Assembly (NCBI GenBank): GCA_017428545.1
Contig: JAFRQR010000002.1
Coordinates: 124,001 to 188,000 of the forward strand
Source of the DNA: Clostridiales bacterium
Lineage (GTDB): Bacteria; Bacillota; Clostridia; Saccharofermentanales; Saccharofermentanaceae
Length of the DNA: 64,000 nucleotides
Direction of reading: 5' to 3'
Position numbers and translations under genes: made by a program. Below are positions 15,428 to 24,511 of the stretch, one piece after another. The notes under the pieces are model-generated. The model did not search any database. It saw only the letters and a list, made by a program, of their open reading frames with translations, and was not told where the DNA came from. The number at the start of each line of letters is the position of its first letter. Within the stretch, counting starts at the first letter, position 1.

Positions 15428-17388
15428 TACACGATACGTTTAAACTCTTTTTCGATCTCTTTTTCAGAAAGCCGGATCACGATCGGACGTCCATGAGGAC
15501 AGTGGTACGGATCGTTAAGTTTGGAAAGATCCTCCAAAAGACCCTTTATCTCGATATCATGAAGCTTGTCATGACCTTTGACCGCAGCTTTGCAGGCGCT
15601 GGTTGCCAGAGAAAGGATAAGTGCATCATTTCTGGTTTTACTGGCGTTCATCCATTCGTCGACCATATCGATAAAAGCACTGGAGACGTTCTGCGGGTCG
15701 ATCTGCGCGGGAACGGATCTGATCGCAAGTTCGTTGTCTCCGAGAGAGGAGATCTCAAAACCGATCTCGGATAGTTCCTGTTCATGCTCTTCGATGAAAT
15801 TGATGTCGGATCTGGACATGGAAACGACAGCCGGCGCAAGGAGAGGCTGGGATACGACCTTCTTCTCCATCTCCATTGCCACAAGTTTCTCGTAGAGTAC
15901 TTTTTCATGCGCAGCGTGCTGGTCGACCATGATAAGCGTTCTATCCGGGCTTTCCATCAGAATATACGTGTCAAATAGAGTTCCGATCACACGAGAAGAA
16001 ACAAGCTCGTGAAGGCTCTCTTCTCTTGACTGAGGAACGAGCTCCTGTACTTGAGGCAAAGATTCATTCTGTATCTCGGGAATATCGGAAGGCGCGGAAC
16101 TCAAATTGACATCCGGAAGCTCCGGCATAGACGGTTCGGATGTAGCAGGCGTACTGATAACAGGTGCTTTTGGCGTGGTATCAGAAACAGAATACTCCGG
16201 CTTCGGTTCATTGAAATAAAGATTCTGAAAACCGATATTCTTGGAATAATCCGTCTTTGGCGCATCTGATTTTGGAGCAGGCGAGTAAGGTTTTGAAACA
16301 GGAGCTGCGGAAACAGTAGGTGCAGTTTGTGCAGAAGGAACTTCTGAGGAAGATGATTTTTCCGAAGCAGACTTACCAAAAGAATAATCTACACTCATGG
16401 CTTCCTGCGACAGCGTGTTCACCAGAGCATGATAAACCGCTCTGTAGATCATAGATTCATTACTGAAACGGACCTCTGCTTTTTGCGGATGCACGTTGAC
16501 ATCGAGATCCTGGGACGGAATATAGATGTCCAGGATGACAAAGGCGTATTTTCCCTTCATCAGCATATTTGTATACGCCGCATCGATCGCTGACGTGATC
16601 GTTTTACTTCTGATCAGGCGCTGGTTAACAAAGATGATCTGCTCGGAGCGCGAAGCTCTGGAGATATTCGGAAGACCGGCAAAACCTTTGACCGTGATCC
16701 CGTCGATCGAACTGTCGATCGGGCGGCAGGAACTGACGATCTCTTTACCGTAAACACTGTACAACGCTGACTGCGGATCGCAGTTTCCGGGGCTTTGAAG
16801 AACAGTCTTGCCATTCTTTATGAACTTGAAAGAAACATCGGTATGACAAAGGATAAAGCGCTCAACAAGTACCTGGATGTAATTCGCTTCCGTCTGATCC
16901 TTCTTCAGGAATTTAAAACGGGCAGGAAGATTATAGAACAGATCACGCACTTCTACTGTCGTTCCGGAGGGCATTCCGATCGGTTCACAGGAAATAAACT
17001 GACCGCCTTCGTACTTTACGCATGTGCCCTTTTCGGCCATCGGCTCTTTTGTAGAAAGCGTCACACGGGAAGCCGCGGCGATACTGGCCAGAGCCTCTCC
17101 ACGGAAACCCATGGAATGAAGTGAAAACAGTTCATCCAGTGTTCTGATCTTACTGGTTGCATGGACAATAAAAGAGGCCTTTGCATCTTCTTCGTCCATA
17201 CCGCATCCGTTATCACGGACACGGATCAGACGGATGCCTCCGTCCTGGATCTCGACGGTGATCTGGGTCGCTCCGGCGTCGAGTGAGTTCTCCATAAGTT
17301 CTTTGACAATAGACATCGGCCTTTCAATGACTTCACCGGCGGCGATGGCATTGGAGGTAGCGGTATCTAAGATGTGAATTCTTGACAT
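15427..17388 (-). CDS. mutL: DNA mismatch repair protein MutL (endonuclease type)
   Basis: A 653-residue protein. The N-terminal GHKL ATPase shows ELMENSLDAGA, DNGCGM and GFRGEAL. A long Pro/Ser/Ala-rich linker (about residues 350-450) follows. The C-terminal domain has the nuclease motif DQHAAHEKVLYE plus ACKAAVKGHDKL and CPHGRP, so this MutL should nick DNA itself, as in bacteria lacking MutH. It lies two nt after mutS. Confidence 0.96.
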   Translation of the reverse strand: MSRIHILDTATSNAIAAGEVIERPMSIVKELMENSLDAGATQITVEIQDGGIRLIRVRDNGCGMDEEDAKASFIVHATSKIRTLDELFSLHSMGFRGEALASIAAASRVTLSTKEPMAEKGTCVKYEGGQFISCEPIGMPSGTTVEVRDLFYNLPARFKFLKKDQTEANYIQVLVERFILCHTDVSFKFIKNGKTVLQSPGNCDPQSALYSVYGKEIVSSCRPIDSSIDGITVKGFAGLPNISRASRSEQIIFVNQRLIRSKTITSAIDAAYTNMLMKGKYAFVILDIYIPSQDLDVNVHPQKAEVRFSNESMIYRAVYHALVNTLSQEAMSVDYSFGKSASEKSSSSEVPSAQTAPTVSAAPVSKPYSPAPKSDAPKTDYSKNIGFQNLYFNEPKPEYSVSDTTPKAPVISTPATSEPSMPELPDVNLSSAPSDIPEIQNESLPQVQELVPQSREESLHELVSSRVIGTLFDTYILMESPDRTLIMVDQHAAHEKVLYEKLVAMEMEKKVVSQPLLAPAVVSMSRSDINFIEEHEQELSEIGFEISSLGDNELAIRSVPAQIDPQNVSSAFIDMVDEWMNASKTRNDALILSLATSACKAAVKGHDKLHDIEIKGLLEDLSKLNDPYHCPHGRPIVIRLSEKEIEKEFKRIV

Positions 17389-17390
17389 AA

Positions 17391-20090
17391 CTATTCGTCT
17401 CCTTTTGCTTTTTCAATAAGTGAATAAAGTATATTCATCGCCTCCAGTGGCGTAATTCTGGAAATGTCCAAATTGACCAGTTCGGTTCTCAGAGAATGAG
17501 AATCGGCCGGCTCTGTCCGGTTCGGAGAAAACAGCGGGATCTGACCTGAGATCGGACCTTCAAACGTCTCCCCTTCCCCATCGGTATAGCTGATCTGCAT
17601 CTTTTTCTTATCAAGTTCGGAAAGGATCACATTCGCTCTTTCCACGACCTCGGTCGGAACGCCTGCAAGACGGGCTACTTCGATACCGTAGCTGTCTGAG
17701 GTACCGCCGGTTGAGATCTTATGGAGGAAGGATACTTCCTTATTCTTCTCTTCTACTTCAACATGGGCATTGTATACACCCGTCAAAGTGTTCTCGAGCT
17801 GGTTCAGTTCGTGATAATGTGTCGCGAAGATCGTTCTTGCAAACATGATCGAACGGTTCGCAATGAATTCTATAATGGCCCAGGCGATCGCTAAACCGTC
17901 ATAGGTGCTCGTACCGCGTCCTACTTCATCCAAAAGCAGAAGGCTCTTATAGGTACCGTTTCGAAGGATTCCGGACACTTCGTTCATTTCGACCATAAAT
18001 GTTGATTGGCCAAGAGAGATATCGTCTGAAGCACCGATCCTTGTAAAGATTCGGTCAACGATACCGATATGTGCAAACGAAGCGGGAACAAAAGATCCGA
18101 TCTGGGCAAGAAGCACGATCAGAGCAGTCTGTCGCATATAAGTCGATTTACCGGCCATGTTCGGGCCTGTCAGGATCATGATGCGGTGAGACTCTTCATC
18201 CATGGAGATTCCGTTCGGAACAAATTCGCCTTCTTTAAGCATCTTCTCAACAACAGGATGGCGTCCGTTTTCGATCACAAGTGCGGTCGTATCGTCGACT
18301 TTCGGACGGCAGTAGTTGTTTCTTTCCGCCAGTTCGCCAAGCGACATGATGACATCAAGGACAGCAAGTGCAGATGCGACACGATACAGACGATGGACCT
18401 CGGAAGCGATCTTTTCACGAAGTTCACAGAACAGATCATACTCCAGAGAAACGAGTTTAGCCGTAGATCCGACGATCGTATCCTCGATGCTCTTAAGTTC
18501 TTCCGTGATATAACGCTCACCTGTGGTCAGTGTCTGCTTTCTGATATAGCGGTCCGGAACCAGCGGAACGTTTCCTTTGGAAACTTCGATATAGTAGCCG
18601 AAGACCTTGTTATAGCTGATCCTGAGGTTCTTGATCCCGGTCTCTTCTTTTTCCTTGGCTTCCATCTCCAAAATGATGGATTTACCGTCTTTGCTTGCAC
18701 GGCGGAGTCTGTCGGCTTCTTCGTTATAACCGTCTTTGAACATCCCGCCCTCTTTCACGGAGATCGGGGGATCTTCGCAAAGTGCCGCATCAAGAAGCGC
18801 ATGGATATCCGACAGATCTTCAAGGTCGGAAACGGTGTCTTTTAGAACACCCGCCGAAAAGTGTCCGGCGCATTCCTGGATATATGGAAGCTTTGAAAGC
18901 GTATTCCTTAGATTTAGAAGGTCTCTGGCATTGACGGAAGAAAGCGCTATACGAGATGCCAGTCTTTCCATGTCATGTACACCAAGCAATGCTTCACGAA
19001 GCTCCTGGCGGTGAATAAAGTCGTTTTTCGCCTGCTCAACGGCATCAAGTCGTGCCGTGATCGAAGAAACATCGATCAGGGGTTCTTCGATATACTCACG
19101 AAGTCTTCTTCCGCCCATGGAAGTCTGTGTCATGTCGATTGCCCAAAGAAGGCTGCCCTTCTTCTGCTTCGAGCGGATGGTAGAGGTGATCTCGAGATTG
19201 GTTCTTGTTGCCACATCGAGTTCCATCGTATCGGATACTTCATAGATGCGGGCGGTTGAGAAATGCGTGACCTGCGCCTGCTGTGTCTCATCAAGATAAG
19301 AAAGGATCGCATCGATCGCGGAAGTTAAAAGGATGTTTTTGGTTTCTTCGGCAAAAGAACTCTTTCCCTTTTTCTTTCCCGTGTTTTCTTTCTTATAGTT
19401 ATCCGGAAGCACACGTTCGGAAAGACCAGCCGAAAAATCCGCGTTTGGACGTAATGTCACGGAAGATACGAGATTATCGCAAACGTAATTGAAAAGCTCA
19501 TCCTTACTGAAATCTTCGTTAAAGATCAGCTCGGAAGCCCTGTATTTCGAAAGAAGATTTACCAGGTGCTGTGCTGTGTTTCCGGTGATCAGCTGAGTTG
19601 CCTCCATCGTTCCGGTGGTGATATCAGCTGCTGCCAGTCCATATTGCATGCCGACCTTATAGACACACACGAGGAAGTTATTCTTCTTCTCATCCAGGCC
19701 ATTGGTGTCAATGACGGTACCCGGTGTTAAAACACGCGTGATCGAACGCTTGACAAGTCCTTTTGCCAAGGCCGGATCTTCCATCTGCTCACATATGGCA
19801 ACTTTATAGCCTTGGGTGATCAGGCGCTGCATATAAGATGATGCCGAGTGGTGCGGAACTCCGCACATCGGAGCCCGCTTTTCAAGACCGCAGTCTCTAG
19901 ATGTCAAAGTCAGCTCCAAAAGCCTGGATACAAGGATCGCGTCATCGAAGAACATCTCGTAGAAGTCTCCGAGACGGAACATCAGTATTGCATCGCCGGC
20001 AAGTTTTTTCATCTCGAAGTACTGGCGCATCATCGGCGATAGCGTCGATACATCAACAGCTGCATATGTTAAAAGATCGTCGTTATTCAT
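17391..20090 (-). CDS. mutS: DNA mismatch repair protein MutS
   Basis: An 899-residue mismatch sensor. Near the N-terminus FRLGDFYEMFFDDA holds the mismatch-contacting Phe-x-Glu. The ATPase has Walker A GPNMAGKSTYMRQ, Walker B LLLDEVGRGTSTYDG and the FATHYHEL region. Length is normal for MutS1. GAGG precedes the ATG and the gene overlaps miaB by 8 nt. A C-terminal extension includes KKMQISYTDGEGE, of no known role. Confidence 0.97.
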   Translation of the reverse strand: MNNDDLLTYAAVDVSTLSPMMRQYFEMKKLAGDAILMFRLGDFYEMFFDDAILVSRLLELTLTSRDCGLEKRAPMCGVPHHSASSYMQRLITQGYKVAICEQMEDPALAKGLVKRSITRVLTPGTVIDTNGLDEKKNNFLVCVYKVGMQYGLAAADITTGTMEATQLITGNTAQHLVNLLSKYRASELIFNEDFSKDELFNYVCDNLVSSVTLRPNADFSAGLSERVLPDNYKKENTGKKKGKSSFAEETKNILLTSAIDAILSYLDETQQAQVTHFSTARIYEVSDTMELDVATRTNLEITSTIRSKQKKGSLLWAIDMTQTSMGGRRLREYIEEPLIDVSSITARLDAVEQAKNDFIHRQELREALLGVHDMERLASRIALSSVNARDLLNLRNTLSKLPYIQECAGHFSAGVLKDTVSDLEDLSDIHALLDAALCEDPPISVKEGGMFKDGYNEEADRLRRASKDGKSIILEMEAKEKEETGIKNLRISYNKVFGYYIEVSKGNVPLVPDRYIRKQTLTTGERYITEELKSIEDTIVGSTAKLVSLEYDLFCELREKIASEVHRLYRVASALAVLDVIMSLGELAERNNYCRPKVDDTTALVIENGRHPVVEKMLKEGEFVPNGISMDEESHRIMILTGPNMAGKSTYMRQTALIVLLAQIGSFVPASFAHIGIVDRIFTRIGASDDISLGQSTFMVEMNEVSGILRNGTYKSLLLLDEVGRGTSTYDGLAIAWAIIEFIANRSIMFARTIFATHYHELNQLENTLTGVYNAHVEVEEKNKEVSFLHKISTGGTSDSYGIEVARLAGVPTEVVERANVILSELDKKKMQISYTDGEGETFEGPISGQIPLFSPNRTEPADSHSLRTELVNLDISRITPLEAMNILYSLIEKAKGDE

Positions 20091-21576
20091 CGATAAACCT
20101 CACCAATTCTCCTTCTACTGAGTATGGCTTGGCACGGGTGATAGAAACCATGGCAAGCATGCCCTCGAACTGATCTGCATTAAAATCCGGGGCCGAACTG
20201 TCGATTTCTTTCCCGTTTAACTTAATGCCTGCAGGGATCCGGAAATTGACAAGCCGGTTGGAATTCGTTCTTCCCGTAAGTACATCCGGAGCCGTAGCAC
20301 TCTTTCCTTCAATGAGGATCTCTTCGGTGTTTCCTACGCAAGACTCATTGGAGGCAAATGTCAGGGCATTCTGCAGTTCCAGAAGTCTTCCGAAACGCTC
20401 GGTAACGACATCCTGCGGGATCTGATCCGGATAATCGGCGGCCTTGGTGCCCGGACGGCGACTGTACTGGAAAGTAAATGCGCTGTCGAACCTGCACTTT
20501 TCGACGACATCAAGCGTGGCTTGGAAGTCCTCTTCTGTCTCACCCGGGAATCCGACGATGATGTCCGTTGTCAAAGTCGCGTCGGGAAGTTCTTTTCGAA
20601 ATAAAAGCGCGGTCTTGAGATACTGTTCCTGATCATAGTGACGGTTCATACGTTTAAGAACAGCACTGGATCCGGATTGCATCGGAAGATGCAGGTGTCT
20701 TTCGATATTCGGATATTTTTTCATGGTATAGATAACTTCTTCGGAAATGTCTTTCGGATGCGAAGTCATAAAACGGATGCGCGAAAATCCGGGGATCTTT
20801 GCAGCCTCTTCAAGAAGCTTGGCAAAGGAGATCTCGTCTTCTTTGTCGTTACCATAGGAATTAACATTCTGTCCTAAAAGCATGACTTCTTTATAACCGG
20901 CAGACGCCAGTTCCCGTAATTGGGAAAGGATCTGTACAGAAGATCTGGAGCGCTCACGGCCACGTGTATAAGGTACGACACAGTATGTACAGAAATTATT
21001 ACATCCGTACATGATCGGGACCAGAGCGCGGAACTTTCTTTTATGAAGGACCGGAACATCTACGTCGTCGACGAGATAATCCTCGTCGGATACGGCAAAT
21101 ACACGCTTTCTCTGATTCAGCTTCTTATCGAGGATCGCCGGGAGCATATGGATATCGGCGGGCCCGAAACAGGCGTCTACGTAAGGGAAACTCTTCTTAA
21201 TGCGGTCGATGTTTTCCTGCTGTTTCATCATGCAGCCGCAAACCGCGATAAACATGTCACGGTTCTGCTTCTTTTGCGCTTTATAAGCACCGAGGTTGCC
21301 GAAAAGACGGATGTCGGCATTTTCCCTGATCGTACATGTGTTAAAGATAAGAAAGTCCGGAGACTGATCTTCCGAAGCCTCGATGAGACCGATGCTCTGA
21401 AGGATGCCCTCGATCTTTTCGCTGTCGGATTCATTTAGCTGGCATCCGTAAGTCTTCACACGGTAAGTTAACGGCTGACCACGGTCGATACCCGCTTCGG
21501 TAAGGCGCTTTTTCAGCGACGGAATAAGAGAGTTATAGCGCGATAACTCATCTTGCGATACAATAACAGTTGACAC
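20083..21576 (-). CDS. miaB: tRNA-2-methylthio-N6-dimethylallyladenosine synthase MiaB
   Basis: A 497-residue radical SAM methylthiotransferase. It has the N-terminal UPF0004 domain with KTYGCQLNESDSEKI and two further cysteines (FNTCTIRE, VCGCMMKQ), the radical SAM motif CNNFCTYC followed by VVPYTRGRERSR, and a C-terminal TRAM domain. The start is GTG, with GAGG 8 nt upstream. It is first in miaB-mutS-mutL-miaA-hfq, divergent from the carboxypeptidase homologue. Confidence 0.95.
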   Translation of the reverse strand: MSTVIVSQDELSRYNSLIPSLKKRLTEAGIDRGQPLTYRVKTYGCQLNESDSEKIEGILQSIGLIEASEDQSPDFLIFNTCTIRENADIRLFGNLGAYKAQKKQNRDMFIAVCGCMMKQQENIDRIKKSFPYVDACFGPADIHMLPAILDKKLNQRKRVFAVSDEDYLVDDVDVPVLHKRKFRALVPIMYGCNNFCTYCVVPYTRGRERSRSSVQILSQLRELASAGYKEVMLLGQNVNSYGNDKEDEISFAKLLEEAAKIPGFSRIRFMTSHPKDISEEVIYTMKKYPNIERHLHLPMQSGSSAVLKRMNRHYDQEQYLKTALLFRKELPDATLTTDIIVGFPGETEEDFQATLDVVEKCRFDSAFTFQYSRRPGTKAADYPDQIPQDVVTERFGRLLELQNALTFASNESCVGNTEEILIEGKSATAPDVLTGRTNSNRLVNFRIPAGIKLNGKEIDSSAPDFNADQFEGMLAMVSITRAKPYSVEGELVRFIDE

Positions 21577-21700
21577 GTAAATGACCTCGATTTCTATTTC
21601 GATTTATTTTCGTTGTTTTTGACTCTTTAATGATACATGAACAACGCCGATTTGTGAACGAGATCGAGCAACATTTTTAATGATTCGGGGATATGGTTTT

Positions 21701-23125
21701 ATGCGCAAAAAGCACTTAATACGGTCAATATGCTCTTTCTTTTTGTCATTTACCATTCTCTTTTTGATTTTCCCTGTTTCTTCTCTTCGTTCTGACGATG
21801 AAACACAGATTTCTTCAGAGAATCAATCCACGGAACTTCAAAATCCGGTCGAAGGTCTTCTTGATCCGTGTCCTTCCGGCCTTCCGATACCCGGAGCGGA
21901 TTCCTATCTGGTTTATGATGCTCTTTCCGATACGATGCTGATCGGTTATCAGTATGATTCTCCAAAAGCGCCTGCAGCCATTACACAGATCATGACGGTC
22001 CTGCTTTCTATGGAGAGCCTGGAATTATCCGATACGATCACGATCACAAAAGAAATGTATGAATCGATTCCGGAGGATTATGTCAGGATCGGCTTTTCTG
22101 AGGGTGAGGTCGTGACCGTGGAACAGTGCATCTACGCCAGCCTTTTAAAATCCGCAAATGATGCATGTCTGGCTTTGGCGATAAAGACGAGCGGCAGTGA
22201 AAGTGCTTTTGTCGAAGCCATGAATCGGCGTGCCGCGGAATTGGGCTGCACAAACACGCATTTTACGAATCCCTATGGGCTTTCGGACGGCGAACATAAG
22301 ACGACATGTCAGGATATGTCTTTGATCTTAAAAGAAGCCCTTCGTCATCCTGATTTTACGAAGATCAGTACAAGCACATCGTATACTATAGAACCGACGA
22401 ACACGTTTAATGACAGACGTGTCCTGAATAATGCGAACCGCTTTATTTCCACGCCTTCTACGGCCTATGAGTACTACATCGGAGGAAAGACCGGTTATAC
22501 TTCAGAATCCGGTTATACGATCATAGCCGGCGCGGAAAAAGACGGCCGCGAACTGATCGGGATCCTTCTCGGAGCCAATGACGCAGAAAGCCGGTATCTG
22601 GCACTCAGCGAGCTTTTTGAGTACTGTTTTGCGAATTATACGACGACCATGATCGAGGAAAATGAAATGAGCGGAATTGTCAAAAATACGACATCTCAGA
22701 TCGAAAATTCGATCCTCGGCACGACACTTAAGATCGATAGTACTTCCCTTCAGCTCCTTGAGTACTATACCGTCCAAACTTCTATCGCAAACGGTGGTTA
22801 CAGTAATGATATCGATCTGTCCGAAGTTGTGATCGATCCGCTTGCCAAAAGACAGGAATTAAAACTCCCCATCAACCGTACCTTTAGCAACAATTCGTCT
22901 TATAAGATCGGATATCTGACGGTTACAATCGTTGACGAGACAAGGCTGAATGAAGAGATCGAGACGATTGCTTCTTCTGAAAAGAAAGATAGGGCCGGCA
23001 TTCTTCTGACAATAGCCATCGTCACCGGACTTGTTATTGTTTCAGGCCTCGCGGTCCTTCTGTTTGTTAAAATGGTCAAAAAGAGACGGTTTAACAAGAA
23101 CCACAGAAATCCGAGGATTCTTTAA
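21701..23125 (+). CDS. D-Ala-D-Ala carboxypeptidase homologue (S11 family) lacking catalytic Ser and Lys
   Basis: A 474-residue protein with a signal peptide (about residues 1-30), an S11/DacF-like domain and a C-terminal membrane anchor (about residues 433-455) followed by basic KKRRF. Motif 1, normally SxxK within PASITKIMT, reads APAAITQIMT here: the nucleophile position is Ala (codon GCC, 21977-21979) and the lysine is Gln (CAG, 21986-21988). Motif 2 (SAN, residues 151-153) and motif 3 (KTG, 263-265) are intact at the normal spacing. It is therefore predicted to bind but not cleave peptidoglycan stem peptides. ATG 21701 has GGGGA upstream and directly precedes the signal peptide; an upstream ATG at 21680 is possible. 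Confidence 0.9.
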   Translation: MRKKHLIRSICSFFLSFTILFLIFPVSSLRSDDETQISSENQSTELQNPVEGLLDPCPSGLPIPGADSYLVYDALSDTMLIGYQYDSPKAPAAITQIMTVLLSMESLELSDTITITKEMYESIPEDYVRIGFSEGEVVTVEQCIYASLLKSANDACLALAIKTSGSESAFVEAMNRRAAELGCTNTHFTNPYGLSDGEHKTTCQDMSLILKEALRHPDFTKISTSTSYTIEPTNTFNDRRVLNNANRFISTPSTAYEYYIGGKTGYTSESGYTIIAGAEKDGRELIGILLGANDAESRYLALSELFEYCFANYTTTMIEENEMSGIVKNTTSQIENSILGTTLKIDSTSLQLLEYYTVQTSIANGGYSNDIDLSEVVIDPLAKRQELKLPINRTFSNNSSYKIGYLTVTIVDETRLNEEIETIASSEKKDRAGILLTIAIVTGLVIVSGLAVLLFVKMVKKRRFNKNHRNPRIL

Positions 23126-23128
23126 AAA

Positions 23129-24487
23129 TCACTCGCCTGCGATGGAAACATCCGGGATCAGAAGACTCGGCGACTGTGTGTGCGTAGCTTCCGGAGAAGT
23201 ATATTCCACATCATTTCCCAGGGCTTCCACTTTCATAAGAACATCGAAGAAATTATCTGCGATCGTGATCTGATTTACAGGTTCGCAAAGCTTTCCGTCA
23301 CGGATCACAAAGCCTTCCGTCATCAGTGAGAACTCACCGGAAATGCTGTTGATACCGGCGTGCAGCCCGTGAAGTGCAGTGATAAAGATACCGTTTCCGG
23401 CCTTTTTGATCAGTTCTTCCTGGCTGAACGGTCCGTTTTCAAAATGAAGATTTGTCGAAGAGACTCCGATCGAAGATTTCGCACCGGCGCGAAAACCATT
23501 ACCTGTAGACGAAACGCCTGCAGCGAGAGCAGTTTTTCTGTTATGAAGTTCCGAGGAAAAAACACCTTTGTCAATCAGAACGGTTCTTTTTGAGCTGACA
23601 CCTTCACTGTCAAACGGGATGCTCAGCGGACTTCCTTCGATCATTCCTTCATCGATCAATGTGATCTTCTCATCTGCGATCTTCTCGCCGAGCTTTCCAA
23701 CAAGACGTGAAAGGCCCTTCTGGATCGCCTCCGCGGAAAAAGCACCGGCAAAGGACGAAAGGAGCGAATTTGCAGCAAAACGGTCAAGAACAACATTCAT
23801 CTTTTCAGAAGCGACCGGCTTGGCACCAAGTTTGGATATGATCTTCTTACCGACGTGATCGGCACATTTTTTCAGGTCAAACTGGGAAAGATCCGAGAAT
23901 ACCCAGCCTTTCCCTGCAGTCTGAACGTCATCTCCGTCTTTTGCACGGCATCCCAGATACACGTCAAAGCAGTTATCTCTGGATTCGCAGATCATGCCCT
24001 TACTGTTCCGGATATAAAGCTCACCTTCGGAATATGAGGTATAGCAGTCATCGACGGCTTCGATACGCTTATCGTAGGACAAAAGTGCTTTTTCCAGATC
24101 CAAAGCGGTCTTAGAAAGAAAGTCGTAATCGATCTTCGTCAGTTCTTCGTTATATCCGTTAAACTCAGGGTAGTCCTTCTCACCTTCATAAACGGTGATC
24201 TTCTCTTTTACTTCAAGAACGGCGCAGTTATCTTTGGCCTGAGACAGTAAAAACGGGATCATTTCTTCCTGAAGATCTTCCGTATAAGCATATCCCATCT
24301 GGCCATTCATAAGGCCCCTGAAAGAAAGCCCTGCCCCGTCGGAACTTTCGAACTGAATGATCTGACCTTCTCTGGCCGCGATAGTCATGGATGAGTCAGA
24401 TTCATAATAGACTTCCGATTCGAGGAAGCCTTCCTTTTCTGCCTGTTTGATAAGATCATCGATCAATGTGCGAATTTTATTGTCCAT
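23129..24487 (-). CDS. tldE: TldE/PmbA-family metalloprotease subunit
   Basis: A 452-residue member of the TldD/PmbA family without the HExxxH motif, so the non-catalytic partner (TldE). Characteristic stretches are AAREGQIIQFESSDGAGLSF near the N-terminus and ISGEFSLMTEGFVIRDGK near the C-terminus. In enterobacteria TldD and TldE form a hetero-oligomeric protease that threads and cuts unfolded peptides, such as the microcin B17 leader (known). It lies 24 nt after tldD. Confidence 0.9.
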   Translation of the reverse strand: MDNKIRTLIDDLIKQAEKEGFLESEVYYESDSSMTIAAREGQIIQFESSDGAGLSFRGLMNGQMGYAYTEDLQEEMIPFLLSQAKDNCAVLEVKEKITVYEGEKDYPEFNGYNEELTKIDYDFLSKTALDLEKALLSYDKRIEAVDDCYTSYSEGELYIRNSKGMICESRDNCFDVYLGCRAKDGDDVQTAGKGWVFSDLSQFDLKKCADHVGKKIISKLGAKPVASEKMNVVLDRFAANSLLSSFAGAFSAEAIQKGLSRLVGKLGEKIADEKITLIDEGMIEGSPLSIPFDSEGVSSKRTVLIDKGVFSSELHNRKTALAAGVSSTGNGFRAGAKSSIGVSSTNLHFENGPFSQEELIKKAGNGIFITALHGLHAGINSISGEFSLMTEGFVIRDGKLCEPVNQITIADNFFDVLMKVEALGNDVEYTSPEATHTQSPSLLIPDVSIAGE

Positions 24488-24511
24488 ATCTGCTCCAAAT
24501 TCTAATCTGTT

